DNA from: Bacteroidales bacterium UBA2861
GTDB lineage: Bacteria; Bacteroidota; Bacteroidia; Bacteroidales; UBA932
Reading direction: 5' to 3'
Assembly (NCBI GenBank): GCA_002350615.1
Contig: DEFD01000032.1
Span: forward strand, 62,001 to 126,000
DNA: 64,000 nt
Shown: positions 15,262 through 24,512 of the stretch, piece after piece
Numbering within the stretch: the first letter of the stretch is position 1
Layout: each line of letters begins with the position of its first letter
Notes under the pieces: model-generated
Database searches by the model: none
What the model saw: only the letters and a program-made list of their open reading frames with translations
Told to the model about the DNA's origin: nothing
Program-made: the position numbers and the translations under genes

Positions 15262-17496
15262 ATGAAAAAAAGGCTGGTTGAAATAGCGATGATTCTTTCT
15301 CTCGCGGCACTCGTATGGGGGTGCGCACGGGAAGGTATGCCGCGGAGGGCAGTCTCAGGCGGGGCGGAAGCAGGCATCGAGATAAGCCTCCTGACAAAAT
15401 CAGCCGGAGAAGGGACTTCGGTGCAGGCGGACAGTTTCTGGGTGGAACTCTACAACGCCCGCGCAGTGCGTATCTACAGCAAACAGTATAAAGACGCAAA
15501 AAGCGAAAACATCAAGGTCAACGCGGGGCAGTTTCGTCTGATAGCCTTCTGCGGAGACACTCTCGGAGCCGGTTTCGACAAGGCATACTACCTGGCCGAT
15601 ACCACGTTCACGGTGCACGGGTTCCTCGAAAACGGTGGAGAGCCTGACAGGATAAGCGCGACGGCAAGGCGGGGCAACGTTGAACTCGAAGTAAACTTCG
15701 GAGATAACCTCCGTACCTACTATTCCAATTACTACGCAATCGTCCGCCACGATGAGATTGCCCGCAAATCGGTCAAATTCCTCAAAGACGAAACCCGGCA
15801 TGCTTTCATCCCCGGAGGCAAGGCCTATCTTGAGGTTTTCGCCCAGCTGGCAGGACGCGGCATGCAGGATGGCGGGGTGAAGGACAGCCTGGTGTATTAC
15901 CGCACGGAAACCAAGACTTACGTCCCCGGGGACATGGTTACTTTCAACATAGACTGCGCCGAAAGGCAGGGGACGCTGGATCTTCAGATATCTGCGGAGG
16001 GAAGGACTCCTGAAGTCAGCCAGTTGGTGAGCATTCCTGCGGATACTCCCCCGTCCATCTTCTACCATGGAGTACAGGGCGACAGTTTCAGCAAACGATT
16101 CAGTATCGGCACAGGAGCCGCCCCCGAAGACCTAAGTCTGAATTTTGCATCCGCTTCCGGAATTCGGGAAGCAGTCCTTCAGATAAACAACACCTATCTC
16201 ACATCTGCAGCCGGCCTTCCCGCAAGCGTGGACCTGACAAACATTTCGGCAGCGGACGAGTCCACGCTCAAGGCGGCGGGAATATCCTGGATTGCCGACG
16301 AAGGCAATACCTACGGATATGTGAACGTCGGCGGCACCATGCCTGCACTCAGCCTGCACAGCGAGTATTCAGCGGCATCACCATCTGTGGCGACATTCAT
16401 CCTGAGCGTCAAGGATGCTTACGACAACATTTCGGCGGCATCCCTCGACCTGCTCGGCAAGCCTATAGAGGCAAGGGTTGAAGCTGCGGATTGCGACATA
16501 TGGGGATGGAAGCTTGCAAATCCCAGCGCGGTCATAGCAGAGGTGGAAGAAATCCCTGACGGGGCTTCTTTCACACTGCAGTACAGCAACGACGGCCTGA
16601 CCTGGAAGCAGGCCGCCCAGAAGAGCATCAGCGGAAACAGGGTATATTTCAACGATGCCACGGGACTCCTTCCCGGCAACACCTGCCGCTTCCGCGTGAT
16701 GGCCGGCAGTAATCCGGACAATGTGAGTTCCGAAAGCACTTTCTCGACCGAAGTTGCGGAACAGCTTCCCAACAACGGATTCGAAGAGTTCTCGGAGCAG
16801 GCCACCGAAGTGCCCACTTTGAAAATTGTGGTGGTAATCACAAAATTCACCATCACCTGGTGGCAGCTTTACGCGGCAGGCGGCACGAGATTCTGGGCGG
16901 TGAACAGCCCGGTAAGCATACGTACCGGAGCCACGGCCGCCTATCAGGATTACAAATCCTACCCCACCGTCGCCGTATTCACCGACGGGGCTTACAGCGG
17001 CAACAGCGTGCAGGTGGCCACGATTGCGGAGAACAATGCAGCAAGCGAAATATTGTACGGAACCTACCATCCCGGCGAACTTTTCATCGGACGCGCCAAC
17101 GATGAGATTTATGACAGCTGGGCAAAAACTTCCGAAGGGGGAACCCTGGGAAGCAGGCCACGCGCCCTGCGGTTCCAGCACAAATTCAACTGCAACGGAT
17201 CCAAGCCTTACTATGTACATATAGAGATACTGGACGCCGACGGCAACAAGATAGGAGAAGCCACGAAGAACGACCAGACCTCCTCGGTGAATTCCTGGAC
17301 CGCCGTGACAATTCCCATCAACTACACCGTCACCGACCGCAAGGCTGCCGGCATAAAACTTTCGTTCATGTCCAGCAGGGACGGAAGCGACGACAACCAC
17401 CGCAGCGTAACGGTGAACACCCTCAGCGGAGAACACAAGATCCACGCAGGAAATATCCTGAGCCTGGACAATATTGAACTGGTTTACAGTGAATAG
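15262..17496 (+). CDS. DUF4493 lipoprotein with C-terminal PCMD-like domain
   Basis: 744 residues. A lipoprotein signal ends at Cys21 (LVWGC), so the protein is anchored in the outer membrane. Residues about 38-250 match DUF4493, a Bacteroidales family of repeated surface lipoproteins (ISLLTKSAGEG, DSFWVELYN, VNAGQFRLIAFCGD, FKDE-like KFLKDETRHAFI). About 400-500 looks like a fibronectin-type domain. The final 230 residues resemble a PCMD-type (putative carbohydrate metabolism) domain, ending HAGNILSLDNIELVYSE. No enzymatic residues are obvious; a ligand-binding or structural surface role is likely. First gene of a five-gene operon; the next gene starts directly after its stop codon. Confidence 0.7.
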   Translation: MKKRLVEIAMILSLAALVWGCAREGMPRRAVSGGAEAGIEISLLTKSAGEGTSVQADSFWVELYNARAVRIYSKQYKDAKSENIKVNAGQFRLIAFCGDTLGAGFDKAYYLADTTFTVHGFLENGGEPDRISATARRGNVELEVNFGDNLRTYYSNYYAIVRHDEIARKSVKFLKDETRHAFIPGGKAYLEVFAQLAGRGMQDGGVKDSLVYYRTETKTYVPGDMVTFNIDCAERQGTLDLQISAEGRTPEVSQLVSIPADTPPSIFYHGVQGDSFSKRFSIGTGAAPEDLSLNFASASGIREAVLQINNTYLTSAAGLPASVDLTNISAADESTLKAAGISWIADEGNTYGYVNVGGTMPALSLHSEYSAASPSVATFILSVKDAYDNISAASLDLLGKPIEARVEAADCDIWGWKLANPSAVIAEVEEIPDGASFTLQYSNDGLTWKQAAQKSISGNRVYFNDATGLLPGNTCRFRVMAGSNPDNVSSESTFSTEVAEQLPNNGFEEFSEQATEVPTLKIVVVITKFTITWWQLYAAGGTRFWAVNSPVSIRTGATAAYQDYKSYPTVAVFTDGAYSGNSVQVATIAENNAASEILYGTYHPGELFIGRANDEIYDSWAKTSEGGTLGSRPRALRFQHKFNCNGSKPYYVHIEILDADGNKIGEATKNDQTSSVNSWTAVTIPINYTVTDRKAAGIKLSFMSSRDGSDDNHRSVTVNTLSGEHKIHAGNILSLDNIELVYSE

Positions 17497-18774
17497 ATGA
17501 AAATGAGACGATTATTATTATACATGGCAATTCCGGCGCTCGCTTTCGCGGCTGCAGCACTCTTCTGCGGCTGCCACCACGAAATGCAGGCGCTCAGCAA
17601 CCCCTATGCACGCACGGGAATCCTGCGGATGCAGGTGGAATGCAGAACCTCCAAGGCGTCAATCACCGAGACCGGCGACTTCCGCCTCCTGCTCAGCCGT
17701 GAAGAAGACGACTGGACAAGCAACTACGACCGTGTGTCGGACATCCCCGCCGAACTCCGTCTGGTCCCCGGCATCTATCATGCCGCAGCAAGTTCCCGGG
17801 ACACTCTTCCCGCCGCATTCGACCAGCCGATTTACAAAGGAGAAACAATCTTCGAAATCAGCGCCGGCATCGTCACTCCGGTCACCGTAAAATGCACGCT
17901 TGCAAACATGAAGGTTGGAATAAACCTCAGTGAAAGGTTCCTTTCCGAGCTGTCGGACTACCGTGTCACCATGACGAACGCCTCTTCCTGGGACGATCCG
18001 GATGTAGCCCGCCGCACCCTTGTATGGGACAATGAGGCCGCCGCGGCAGGCAAGACCGGTTACTTCACCGTCGCCCCGCTGCTGGTGAAAGTCTATGGGC
18101 ATCGTTTCATCGACGGAGGCGAGGCCATGGCGGAAGAAAGCGTTTCCGATGTAGAAGAAAGTGATTATCACCTGGTTAACGTTGATGCAGTGGTTACCGG
18201 TCAGGCCGGCATAACCATAATCATCGACGATTCCATAAATGAAAAGAACGAGGATGTCGTTGTCCCCGGCTGGGGCGAGGCTCCTGTAGACGGACATCAG
18301 GATGATGGCGGAGACAATCCCGGCGGGGGCGGCAACGACCCGTCCACCGCTCCCCAGATGTTCTGGGATGCCAATCCCGGCTTCGAGCCCACGCCCATCG
18401 AATCCACAATGGACATCAACATAGTAATATCCGCGCCGGAAAAGATCGCTGCCTTCGTGGTAACCGTGGACTCCTATGTCCTGTCCGACATTATCGCCCA
18501 GATGGCAGGCGACACCCAGTACAAATATGCTGACGACGGTCCCTACGACATGGATTTGATAGGGAACGAGACCCTGGTGAACGTACTGTCCGAGATGATT
18601 CCTACCGGCGATGCCCTCAAGGGGCAGACCGAGGTTCTGTTCCCGCTTTCCCAACTTGTACCTATGATCCAGATGTTTGCCCCGACTCCGGGTTCCGAAC
18701 ATATCTTCACGCTGAAAGTCACGGACGAAAAAGGACAGATGCTTGAAAAATCACTTACTTTCTACGCCAGGTAG
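17497..18774 (+). CDS. DUF4493 lipoprotein
   Basis: 425 residues with a lipoprotein signal ending at Cys26 (LFCGC). Residues about 40-260 form a DUF4493 domain with the same blocks as the preceding gene: TGDFRLLLSREED, LVPGIYHAAASSRDTLPAAFDQPIY and GHRFIDGG. A Gly/Asp/Asn-rich linker (about 265-290) leads to a C-terminal domain of about 130 residues with no family I recognise. The gene abuts its upstream neighbour (TAG then ATG) and the next one begins 3 bp after its stop, so all are surely co-transcribed. Confidence 0.7.
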   Translation: MKMRRLLLYMAIPALAFAAAALFCGCHHEMQALSNPYARTGILRMQVECRTSKASITETGDFRLLLSREEDDWTSNYDRVSDIPAELRLVPGIYHAAASSRDTLPAAFDQPIYKGETIFEISAGIVTPVTVKCTLANMKVGINLSERFLSELSDYRVTMTNASSWDDPDVARRTLVWDNEAAAAGKTGYFTVAPLLVKVYGHRFIDGGEAMAEESVSDVEESDYHLVNVDAVVTGQAGITIIIDDSINEKNEDVVVPGWGEAPVDGHQDDGGDNPGGGGNDPSTAPQMFWDANPGFEPTPIESTMDINIVISAPEKIAAFVVTVDSYVLSDIIAQMAGDTQYKYADDGPYDMDLIGNETLVNVLSEMIPTGDALKGQTEVLFPLSQLVPMIQMFAPTPGSEHIFTLKVTDEKGQMLEKSLTFYAR

Positions 18775-18777
18775 CAC

Positions 18778-20898
18778 ATGAAGTTTTTTCTCAAATATCG
18801 CTTTGCAGCAATTCTCGCGCTGATTTTTACAATGCTTTCCTGCACAAGGGAAGCATCACGGGAGGTCGGCAAAGGCACCCTGCAACTGAGCATCGGCTCA
18901 CAGGCGCCCGAGTTGATTGTCCGCAGCGGTTTCGGTTCCGTGATGCCGGCTTTCGGAGTGAACATTGTCGGGGAAGACGGCAAGCACAGTTATTCCGTGG
19001 CCGATTCCAGGGATTTCCCGGCGGAAGGTCTTGAAATTGCCGCAGGTGTTTATACCGTGAGCGTGGAGTCCATTCCCGGAGCTGCATCCGAATGGGGCGA
19101 GGCGGTCTGGGCCGGCAGCACCAAAGTAACGGTAAAGCCGGAGCAGAAAACAAGCGCCAATATAAACTGCACGATGAGCAACACCATGGTTTCCGCCGAA
19201 TTTGACGAAAGCATCAGTTCATCATTCAGCAGCTGGGCTCTCAGCGTGGACAACGGAGGCATGCCACTGGTGTTCTCAAGTGACGCCGGAACCCAGAACG
19301 ACACTGCCTGGTTCGATGTCAGCGGCGTGCTCAACTATAGCGTAGAAGTGACCACGAAAGCCGGGAAAGTCTTCAGAAAAGGCCCTGAAAGCATCGGCGG
19401 AGTGACCGGAGGCAAGCACTACCGTTTCCATATCACCCAAAATGAGAATGGCACAGTATTGCTTACGGTGGTTATCGACGGCAGCGCCGTATATAATGTC
19501 GATTCAGAATCAGCCGAAAGCAGCCATATCAACGAGCTGACTGCCCTGGAGGGAGATTCCACCGACCACAGCATGATGTTCATGGCATCGAGAGGAATCG
19601 CCTCCCTCGCCATTGGCCACCAGGACGAAGGTCTCGCCGCGGCAGGTGTCCCCGAATGGACGGACCTTGTGACATCCCAAAGTATCAGCGCCCTTGTGAA
19701 CGCCGGATTCTCCTGCGAAAAAATCGCTTTCGGATCAAAAGGCGTTCACTCCGTTTCCTTCGGCGGCCTGCTTGGCCGTCTTGCACTCGGAGACTATGAG
19801 TTCAAAGCCATTCTCACGGATGTCCGCGGGCTTCGCAACGAAGTTGTCTGGAGAATCAGCATAGTGCCTCCGGTAGAATCCAAAATCAGTTCCGTAAATG
19901 CTTGGGCCAGGTTCGCAGTACTCAAAGGAGAATGGGTCACCGCCTCCAAGCCAGAAGGTCTGCGTTTCCAGTACAGTGCAGCAGGATCGGGCGTCTGGAC
20001 AGATATCAGCGACGGGCTCCGCTATGACGAAAGCAGCCGCAGCTATTCCGCTGATATTTATGGACTTGAGCCCGGACAGAAATATCTTTTCCGCAGCGTC
20101 ACCAATGCCGACATATCCAACGATAAGGAATTCCCCGAAATCAGCGTCACCACCGACGCCAACGTGCCCACGGTGCCTTATATGGACTTCGACAACTGGT
20201 GCAAGTCCGGAGATGCATGGATGCCTAACCCGAGCGGCGCCGCAACCGTGTGGGATACCGCGAATCCGGGAACTGCAAGCCTCGGCACAGTTCCCACCAC
20301 TCCGGAATCCAGCGATGTGGTGAGCGGCCAGGCCGTAAGGATGGAAAGCACCACCGCAGGAATGCTCGGCATCAACAAATTCGCCGCAGGCAACATCTAC
20401 CTGGGACAGTTCAACAAGGTGGAAGGCACCACGGGAGCATCCCTCAAATGGGGTTACCGCTTCAACGGCAGGCCCATCGCGCTGCGCGGGTACTACAAGT
20501 ACAAACCGGTGAACATCGACTACGCCGAATCGCCCATGACCCATCTCAAGGGCACTCCGGACTGGGGTTCCATCCGCATCTTCCTTTGCAACTGGAGCCA
20601 GCAGTTCCTGCTCAACACCGCTACCGGAAACTTCCTGCAGGAGGACGATCCGAGCGTGATTGCGAGCGCCGGCCTGTACTTCAACACCACCAACAGTTCC
20701 TACGTGCACTTCACGCTGCCGGTCCACTACAACGACGACCGCACGCCTACCTTCATAGAGATTGCCTGCGCGGCAAGCCGCTACGGCGACTATTTCACCG
20801 GAGGCAAGGGCAGCGTGCTGCTGATAGATGAATTCGAACTCGTTTACGATCCCGCCGACCTCAGCGAGGCCGAGCGCGAAGCAATAGGATACAGATAG
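18778..20898 (+). CDS. DUF4493 lipoprotein with C-terminal PCMD domain
   Basis: 706 residues. The lipoprotein signal ends at Cys22 (TMLSC). The DUF4493 region spans about 35-240 (GTLQLSIGSQAPE, DFPAEGLEIAAGVYTVSVES, GGKHYRFHI). A fibronectin-like stretch around 370-460 precedes a PCMD domain from about 465: FDNWCKSGDAWMPNPSG, VWDTANPGTASLG, KFAAGNIYLGQF, LRGYYKYKPVNIDY, ASRYGDYFTGGKGSVLLIDE. This C-terminus aligns well by eye with that of the gene at 21701-23296, so the two probably bind related ligands. Middle gene of the operon. Confidence 0.75.
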   Translation: MKFFLKYRFAAILALIFTMLSCTREASREVGKGTLQLSIGSQAPELIVRSGFGSVMPAFGVNIVGEDGKHSYSVADSRDFPAEGLEIAAGVYTVSVESIPGAASEWGEAVWAGSTKVTVKPEQKTSANINCTMSNTMVSAEFDESISSSFSSWALSVDNGGMPLVFSSDAGTQNDTAWFDVSGVLNYSVEVTTKAGKVFRKGPESIGGVTGGKHYRFHITQNENGTVLLTVVIDGSAVYNVDSESAESSHINELTALEGDSTDHSMMFMASRGIASLAIGHQDEGLAAAGVPEWTDLVTSQSISALVNAGFSCEKIAFGSKGVHSVSFGGLLGRLALGDYEFKAILTDVRGLRNEVVWRISIVPPVESKISSVNAWARFAVLKGEWVTASKPEGLRFQYSAAGSGVWTDISDGLRYDESSRSYSADIYGLEPGQKYLFRSVTNADISNDKEFPEISVTTDANVPTVPYMDFDNWCKSGDAWMPNPSGAATVWDTANPGTASLGTVPTTPESSDVVSGQAVRMESTTAGMLGINKFAAGNIYLGQFNKVEGTTGASLKWGYRFNGRPIALRGYYKYKPVNIDYAESPMTHLKGTPDWGSIRIFLCNWSQQFLLNTATGNFLQEDDPSVIASAGLYFNTTNSSYVHFTLPVHYNDDRTPTFIEIACAASRYGDYFTGGKGSVLLIDEFELVYDPADLSEAEREAIGYR

Positions 20899-20902
20899 GA
20901 TT

Positions 20903-21700
20903 ATGAAAAGAATCGCAATTATACTCAGCCTCTGCTGCATAGGCTTCTGCGCCGCAGCGCAGGACAACTACCAGCCATTCGACCGCGGGATAGCGAAGCC
21001 CAGCACGATTTTCATCCCCAAAGGAACCTCCGGAGCGGGATTCGGATTCGGTTTCACCAACTATAAGGTGGGCCGCACCGGCGCGAACGACATGGGATTC
21101 TCCCTTCCTACCGATCTTGTCAAGGGGCTCTCGGGAGCGATGAATATATTCAATCTGGCACCTTCCTACGAGTATTTCCTCTGGGACAACACTTCCGTGG
21201 GTGCAAGGATCAAGTATGAGCATTCCGTGTTCGCGCTGGACAATGCCACGCTTTCGCTTTCGGACGATATGGAGTTCGACGCCGGCGATTACGACTATGT
21301 TTCCAACAGCATTTCGGCATATGCCACGCTGCGCAACTTCATGCCCATCGGCGAAAGCAAGCGCTTTGCAATGATCCTGGAAGGCCGCCTCGGAGGGACT
21401 TACGGGGAAAGCCGCAGCCGCAAGCTGGAAGATGGCCTCAAGCACGGCAGTTACAACACCGTCTATCAGGGCAGTTTCAAGTTCGTTCCCGGTCTGTGCG
21501 TGTTCGTGATGAACAATGTGGCGGTGACCGCACAGATGGCCGTTTTCGGCATCACCTACCGCTATATCGACCAGAAGAACGACAAGGTCGGGCGCAGCGG
21601 CCTGAACGGAGCCAACAGCTCCCTCGGCATCGATTTCCTTTCCGTGGAAATCGGCACCAACGTCTATATCCTGGACCGCAAGCATCGTCCCCGCAAATAA
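20903..21700 (+). CDS. Predicted outer-membrane barrel-like protein, unknown family
   Basis: 265 residues. Residues 1-19 are a Sec signal peptide ending FCAAA-QD. The rest alternates short beta segments with aromatic residues and Gly/Asp/Asn turns (GAGFGFGFTNYKVG, LAPSYEYFLWDNTSVGARIKYE, AYATLRNFMPIG, FAMILEGRLGG, VAVTAQMAVFGITYRYI, VEIGTNVYILD), the pattern of an 8- to 10-stranded outer-membrane barrel. I do not recognise the family. It lies between two PCMD/DUF4493 lipoproteins with 4 and 0 bp gaps and may be the membrane partner of the complex they form. Confidence 0.6.
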   Translation: MKRIAIILSLCCIGFCAAAQDNYQPFDRGIAKPSTIFIPKGTSGAGFGFGFTNYKVGRTGANDMGFSLPTDLVKGLSGAMNIFNLAPSYEYFLWDNTSVGARIKYEHSVFALDNATLSLSDDMEFDAGDYDYVSNSISAYATLRNFMPIGESKRFAMILEGRLGGTYGESRSRKLEDGLKHGSYNTVYQGSFKFVPGLCVFVMNNVAVTAQMAVFGITYRYIDQKNDKVGRSGLNGANSSLGIDFLSVEIGTNVYILDRKHRPRK

Positions 21701-23296
21701 ATGAAAAGGCTGATTCACATATTCGCCCTTGCCATCTGGCTGCTGCCCGCTTGTGTCGAGAACGACCTGGACTACCCTCTGGTGCCCGGAGGCTTCATCA
21801 GCATCGAGGTGGAAGGACAGAAAGGTGTGGAAATCAGCAACAAGACCCGGGTGGTGACTATCGACCTGGAGGAGACCGCCCTGCCGGATTCGCTACCGCT
21901 GTTGTCTTACAAGCTCACGGACAGCACTTTCCTGGACACTCCCCTGCCCGAGGTCCTGGATCTCGCTTCGCCGATGAAGGTGAAGATGCATACCTGGCAG
22001 AATTGGGAATGGACCATACGTGCCACTCAGAGCATCGAGCGCTCCGTCAATTGTGAATCTCAGGTTGGAGAGGCTCGTTTCAACGAAAGCAACAATACCA
22101 TACTGCTTCGCGTGACCGACGACCAGCGTCTGGACCGCGTCTGCTTCAATTCCATGAAACTCGGGCCGGAAGGCTCGCGCGTGATAAGCACCACGGGATA
22201 TGAGAACGACGGGCAGACATCGCGCCAGGTGACGCGCGACTGCGTGTTCCCGATGACCCTGGACTGCATCCTTACGCGCAGTTTCACAGTGGTTTACAAG
22301 GGCCGCAGCGAAGTGTGGAACCTGGAAGCCGTGAAGGTTCTCGTGGAAACCGAGATACGCGGCGTGGCGCCATGGTGCCATTCTGCCGATATCGAGGCCA
22401 TCTTCAACGGAAAGGGCAGTCCGGAAGTTCAGTGGAGAAGGGCCGGAGAGGAGCAGTGGACAGTCTGCGACAGCGTCACCGTGGACGGAACGGACATTCA
22501 CGCAAAGATTCTCAATCTGGAGGAACTCACTGAATATCAGGTGCGTGTAATTGCAGATGGAAAGGAGAGCGCGGTGGAGACATTCCGCACGGACCATGAA
22601 ATCCAGCTCTACAACATGGGCTTCGACGACTGGTATCTGGGAGGCAAGATCTGGTATCCTTACCCCGCCGATGCACACGACAGCCTGAAAGTATGGGATT
22701 CCGCCAACAAGGCCACGGCCAATTTCCTCGGCAGCATCACCACCCCGGTGGAAGATTTCGTGGCTGTGGAAGGCGAGGGCAAGAAGGCGGCCAAACTGGA
22801 AAGCACCTATGCCGTGGTGAAATTCGCCGCAGGCAACCTCTTCACCGGACAGTTCGTCTCGCTGAAAGGCCTCGGGGCCGATCTCGCCTGGGGTATCCCC
22901 TTCGACAGCAAGCCTAAGGCGCTGCACGGTTATTATTGCTACCAGCCCAAGCCCATAGACTATTACGATGCCGACCATGCCTATCTGAAAGGCAAGAACG
23001 ATATCGGGCAGATCCAGGTAATCCTCACCGACTGGCCGCAGCAGTTCCATGTGCTGTCGGCGGAAGAAGTGTTCGTGGACGTGAAGAACGATCCGAACAT
23101 CATCGCCTATGTGAATTTCGAGACTTCGGATTATGACGAGGGATATGTGGAATTCACCCTCCCCCTTGAATACCGTTCATACCGCACTCCCAAATATATC
23201 GTGGTGGTCGCGGCATCCAGCCGTTACGGCGATTTCTACACCGGCGGCAAGGGCAGCGCCCTCTATCTGGACGAATTCAGCTTCATTTACGAATAG
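21701..23296 (+). CDS. PCMD-domain surface lipoprotein
   Basis: 531 residues with a lipoprotein signal ending at Cys18 (LLPAC). Residues about 25-110 form a small beta domain, about 190-300 a fibronectin-like region, and from about 300 a PCMD domain: GFDDWYLGGKIWYPYP, VWDSANKATANF, KFAAGNLFTGQF, LHGYYCYQPKPIDYYD, ASSRYGDFYTGGKGSALYLDE. PCMD proteins are Bacteroidetes-specific and thought to act in carbohydrate handling, without biochemical proof that I know of. Last gene of the operon; the first arm of a large palindrome begins at the last base of its stop codon. Confidence 0.75.
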   Translation: MKRLIHIFALAIWLLPACVENDLDYPLVPGGFISIEVEGQKGVEISNKTRVVTIDLEETALPDSLPLLSYKLTDSTFLDTPLPEVLDLASPMKVKMHTWQNWEWTIRATQSIERSVNCESQVGEARFNESNNTILLRVTDDQRLDRVCFNSMKLGPEGSRVISTTGYENDGQTSRQVTRDCVFPMTLDCILTRSFTVVYKGRSEVWNLEAVKVLVETEIRGVAPWCHSADIEAIFNGKGSPEVQWRRAGEEQWTVCDSVTVDGTDIHAKILNLEELTEYQVRVIADGKESAVETFRTDHEIQLYNMGFDDWYLGGKIWYPYPADAHDSLKVWDSANKATANFLGSITTPVEDFVAVEGEGKKAAKLESTYAVVKFAAGNLFTGQFVSLKGLGADLAWGIPFDSKPKALHGYYCYQPKPIDYYDADHAYLKGKNDIGQIQVILTDWPQQFHVLSAEEVFVDVKNDPNIIAYVNFETSDYDEGYVEFTLPLEYRSYRTPKYIVVVAASSRYGDFYTGGKGSALYLDEFSFIYE

Positions 23297-23380
23297 CGGC
23301 AGGGGGTAGCCCTGGACATCCGCTACCGCCTCGCACAATGCCCTCGCAATAAAACTGCGTCCAGGGCTACCCCCTGCCGC
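23296..23380. repeat. Long perfect inverted repeat between convergent genes
   Basis: Two 22-base arms, 23296-23317 (starting GCGGCAGGGGGTAGCC) and 23359-23380 (ending GGCTACCCCCTGCCGC), are perfect reverse complements around a 41-base loop. The left arm starts at the last base of the upstream stop codon and the right arm ends 4 bp before the stop of the DAHP synthase gene. It may serve as a bidirectional terminator, but the long loop and absence of T runs are unlike standard terminators and more like an inserted palindromic element. Confidence 0.85.
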
Positions 23381-23384
23381 ATCA

Positions 23385-24464
23385 TTAATGATTCTGCTCA
23401 GCTACAGAGGCTTCGTGGATGAGGTTGAAGAGGCGCTTGACAAAATCTGTATCAAGGCCGTAGGAGGCGGCGCTGCTGGCAACTTTCTCAAGGACTGCGT
23501 CCCAGCGGCCGGCCTGCACTATGGCTACATTGCCTTTCTTCTTGAGTTCTCCTATCCGCTTGCTTACCTTCATTCTGGAAGCGAGCGTGTAAACCAGATT
23601 CTCGTCGATGACGTCTATCTGGGCACGCAGGCGGCTGAGTTCTTCATTGAACGCTTCGTCAGCAGTCGCGGCGTCGCGCACGGTAAGTGACTCAAGCAGA
23701 GCGATGAGCGCGGACGGGGTAAGTTGCTGAGCGGCATCGCTGAGAGCCTCGGCAGGATTGCAGTGGGACTCTATCATCAGTCCTTCCAGACCAAGGTCCA
23801 TCGCCCTTTGGGAAAGCTCCTGCAGGTATTCGCGCTTGCCTGCGATATGTGAAGGGTCCGCGAATATGGGGACTTCGGGATATCGCGCCCTGAACTCTAC
23901 CGCCATCTCCCACTGGGGGTCGTTGCGATACTGTATCTTCCGCGAAGCGGTCACTCCCCTGTGGATCACACCGAGTTTCCTGATACCCTCGCGGTTCAGG
24001 CGCTCCAGCGCGCCGATCCACAAATCGAGATCCGGATTGACAGGGTTTTTCACAAGGACCGGCAGGTCGGTATCGCGCAGCGCCTCCGCTATCTCCTGCA
24101 CCAGGAAGGGATTTGCCGTAGTTCTCGCCCCCAGCCAGACCATGTCCACGCCATATTTCAGGCATTCAAACACATGCCGGGTGCTCGCCACTTCGGTGCA
24201 GACCTTCATTCCTAATTCAGCCTTCACCTTCTGCAGCCATTTCAACCCGGGCACGCCGACGCCCTCGAAACTTCCAGGATGGGTGCGGGGTTTCCAGATT
24301 CCCGCACGGAAAACATTGATTCCTACGGCCTTGAGCCCTGCCGCCGTTTCCATTACCTGCTCTTCACTCTCCGCGCTGCAGGGGCCCGCTATCACACAGG
24401 GACGCGGCGGCAGATGGAAAAATCCCCAATCGTTCAGGGGCACTGTTTCGAGTTTAATCGCCAT
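23385..24464 (-). CDS. Bifunctional DAHP synthase / chorismate mutase
   Basis: 359 residues from ATG 24464 (MAIKLETVPLND). Residues about 1-265 are a KDO8P-synthase-like (type I-beta) DAHP synthase: VIAGPCSAES, FRAGIWKPRTHPGSFEG, VLVKNPVNPD, RGVTAS, PIFADPSHIAGKREYL and LMIESHCNP. Residues about 275-359 are an AroQ-type chorismate mutase (LRAQIDVIDENLVYTLASRMKVSKRIGELKK). It condenses PEP and erythrose 4-phosphate and separately turns chorismate into prephenate; the fusion is typical of Bacteroidetes. It is divergent from rfbD-rfbC-pheA-aminotransferase-tyrA, which completes phenylalanine and tyrosine synthesis. The frame could begin at 24488, but the -7 element at 24470-24477 rules that out. 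Confidence 0.93.
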   Translation of the reverse strand: MAIKLETVPLNDWGFFHLPPRPCVIAGPCSAESEEQVMETAAGLKAVGINVFRAGIWKPRTHPGSFEGVGVPGLKWLQKVKAELGMKVCTEVASTRHVFECLKYGVDMVWLGARTTANPFLVQEIAEALRDTDLPVLVKNPVNPDLDLWIGALERLNREGIRKLGVIHRGVTASRKIQYRNDPQWEMAVEFRARYPEVPIFADPSHIAGKREYLQELSQRAMDLGLEGLMIESHCNPAEALSDAAQQLTPSALIALLESLTVRDAATADEAFNEELSRLRAQIDVIDENLVYTLASRMKVSKRIGELKKKGNVAIVQAGRWDAVLEKVASSAASYGLDTDFVKRLFNLIHEASVAEQNH

Positions 24465-24469
24465 AGGCA

Positions 24470-24477
24470 CAAAAATA
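24470..24477 (-). promoter_or_regulatory. Bacteroidetes -7 promoter element for the DAHP synthase gene
   Basis: Reads TATTTTTG on the minus strand and is only 5 bases from the ATG at 24464, again predicting a leaderless transcript. The divergent rfbD promoter lies 21 bp away. Confidence 0.55.
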
Positions 24478-24498
24478 ATAATAATCAAGGATATTTGT

Positions 24499-24506
24499 TA
24501 TTTTTG
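24499..24506 (+). promoter_or_regulatory. Bacteroidetes -7 promoter element for the rfbD operon
   Basis: TATTTTTG, six bases before the rfbD ATG at 24513. Predicted leaderless. The segment TTGTTATTTTTGTAT around it is repeated exactly before rnhA. Confidence 0.55.
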
Positions 24507-24512
24507 TATGAT

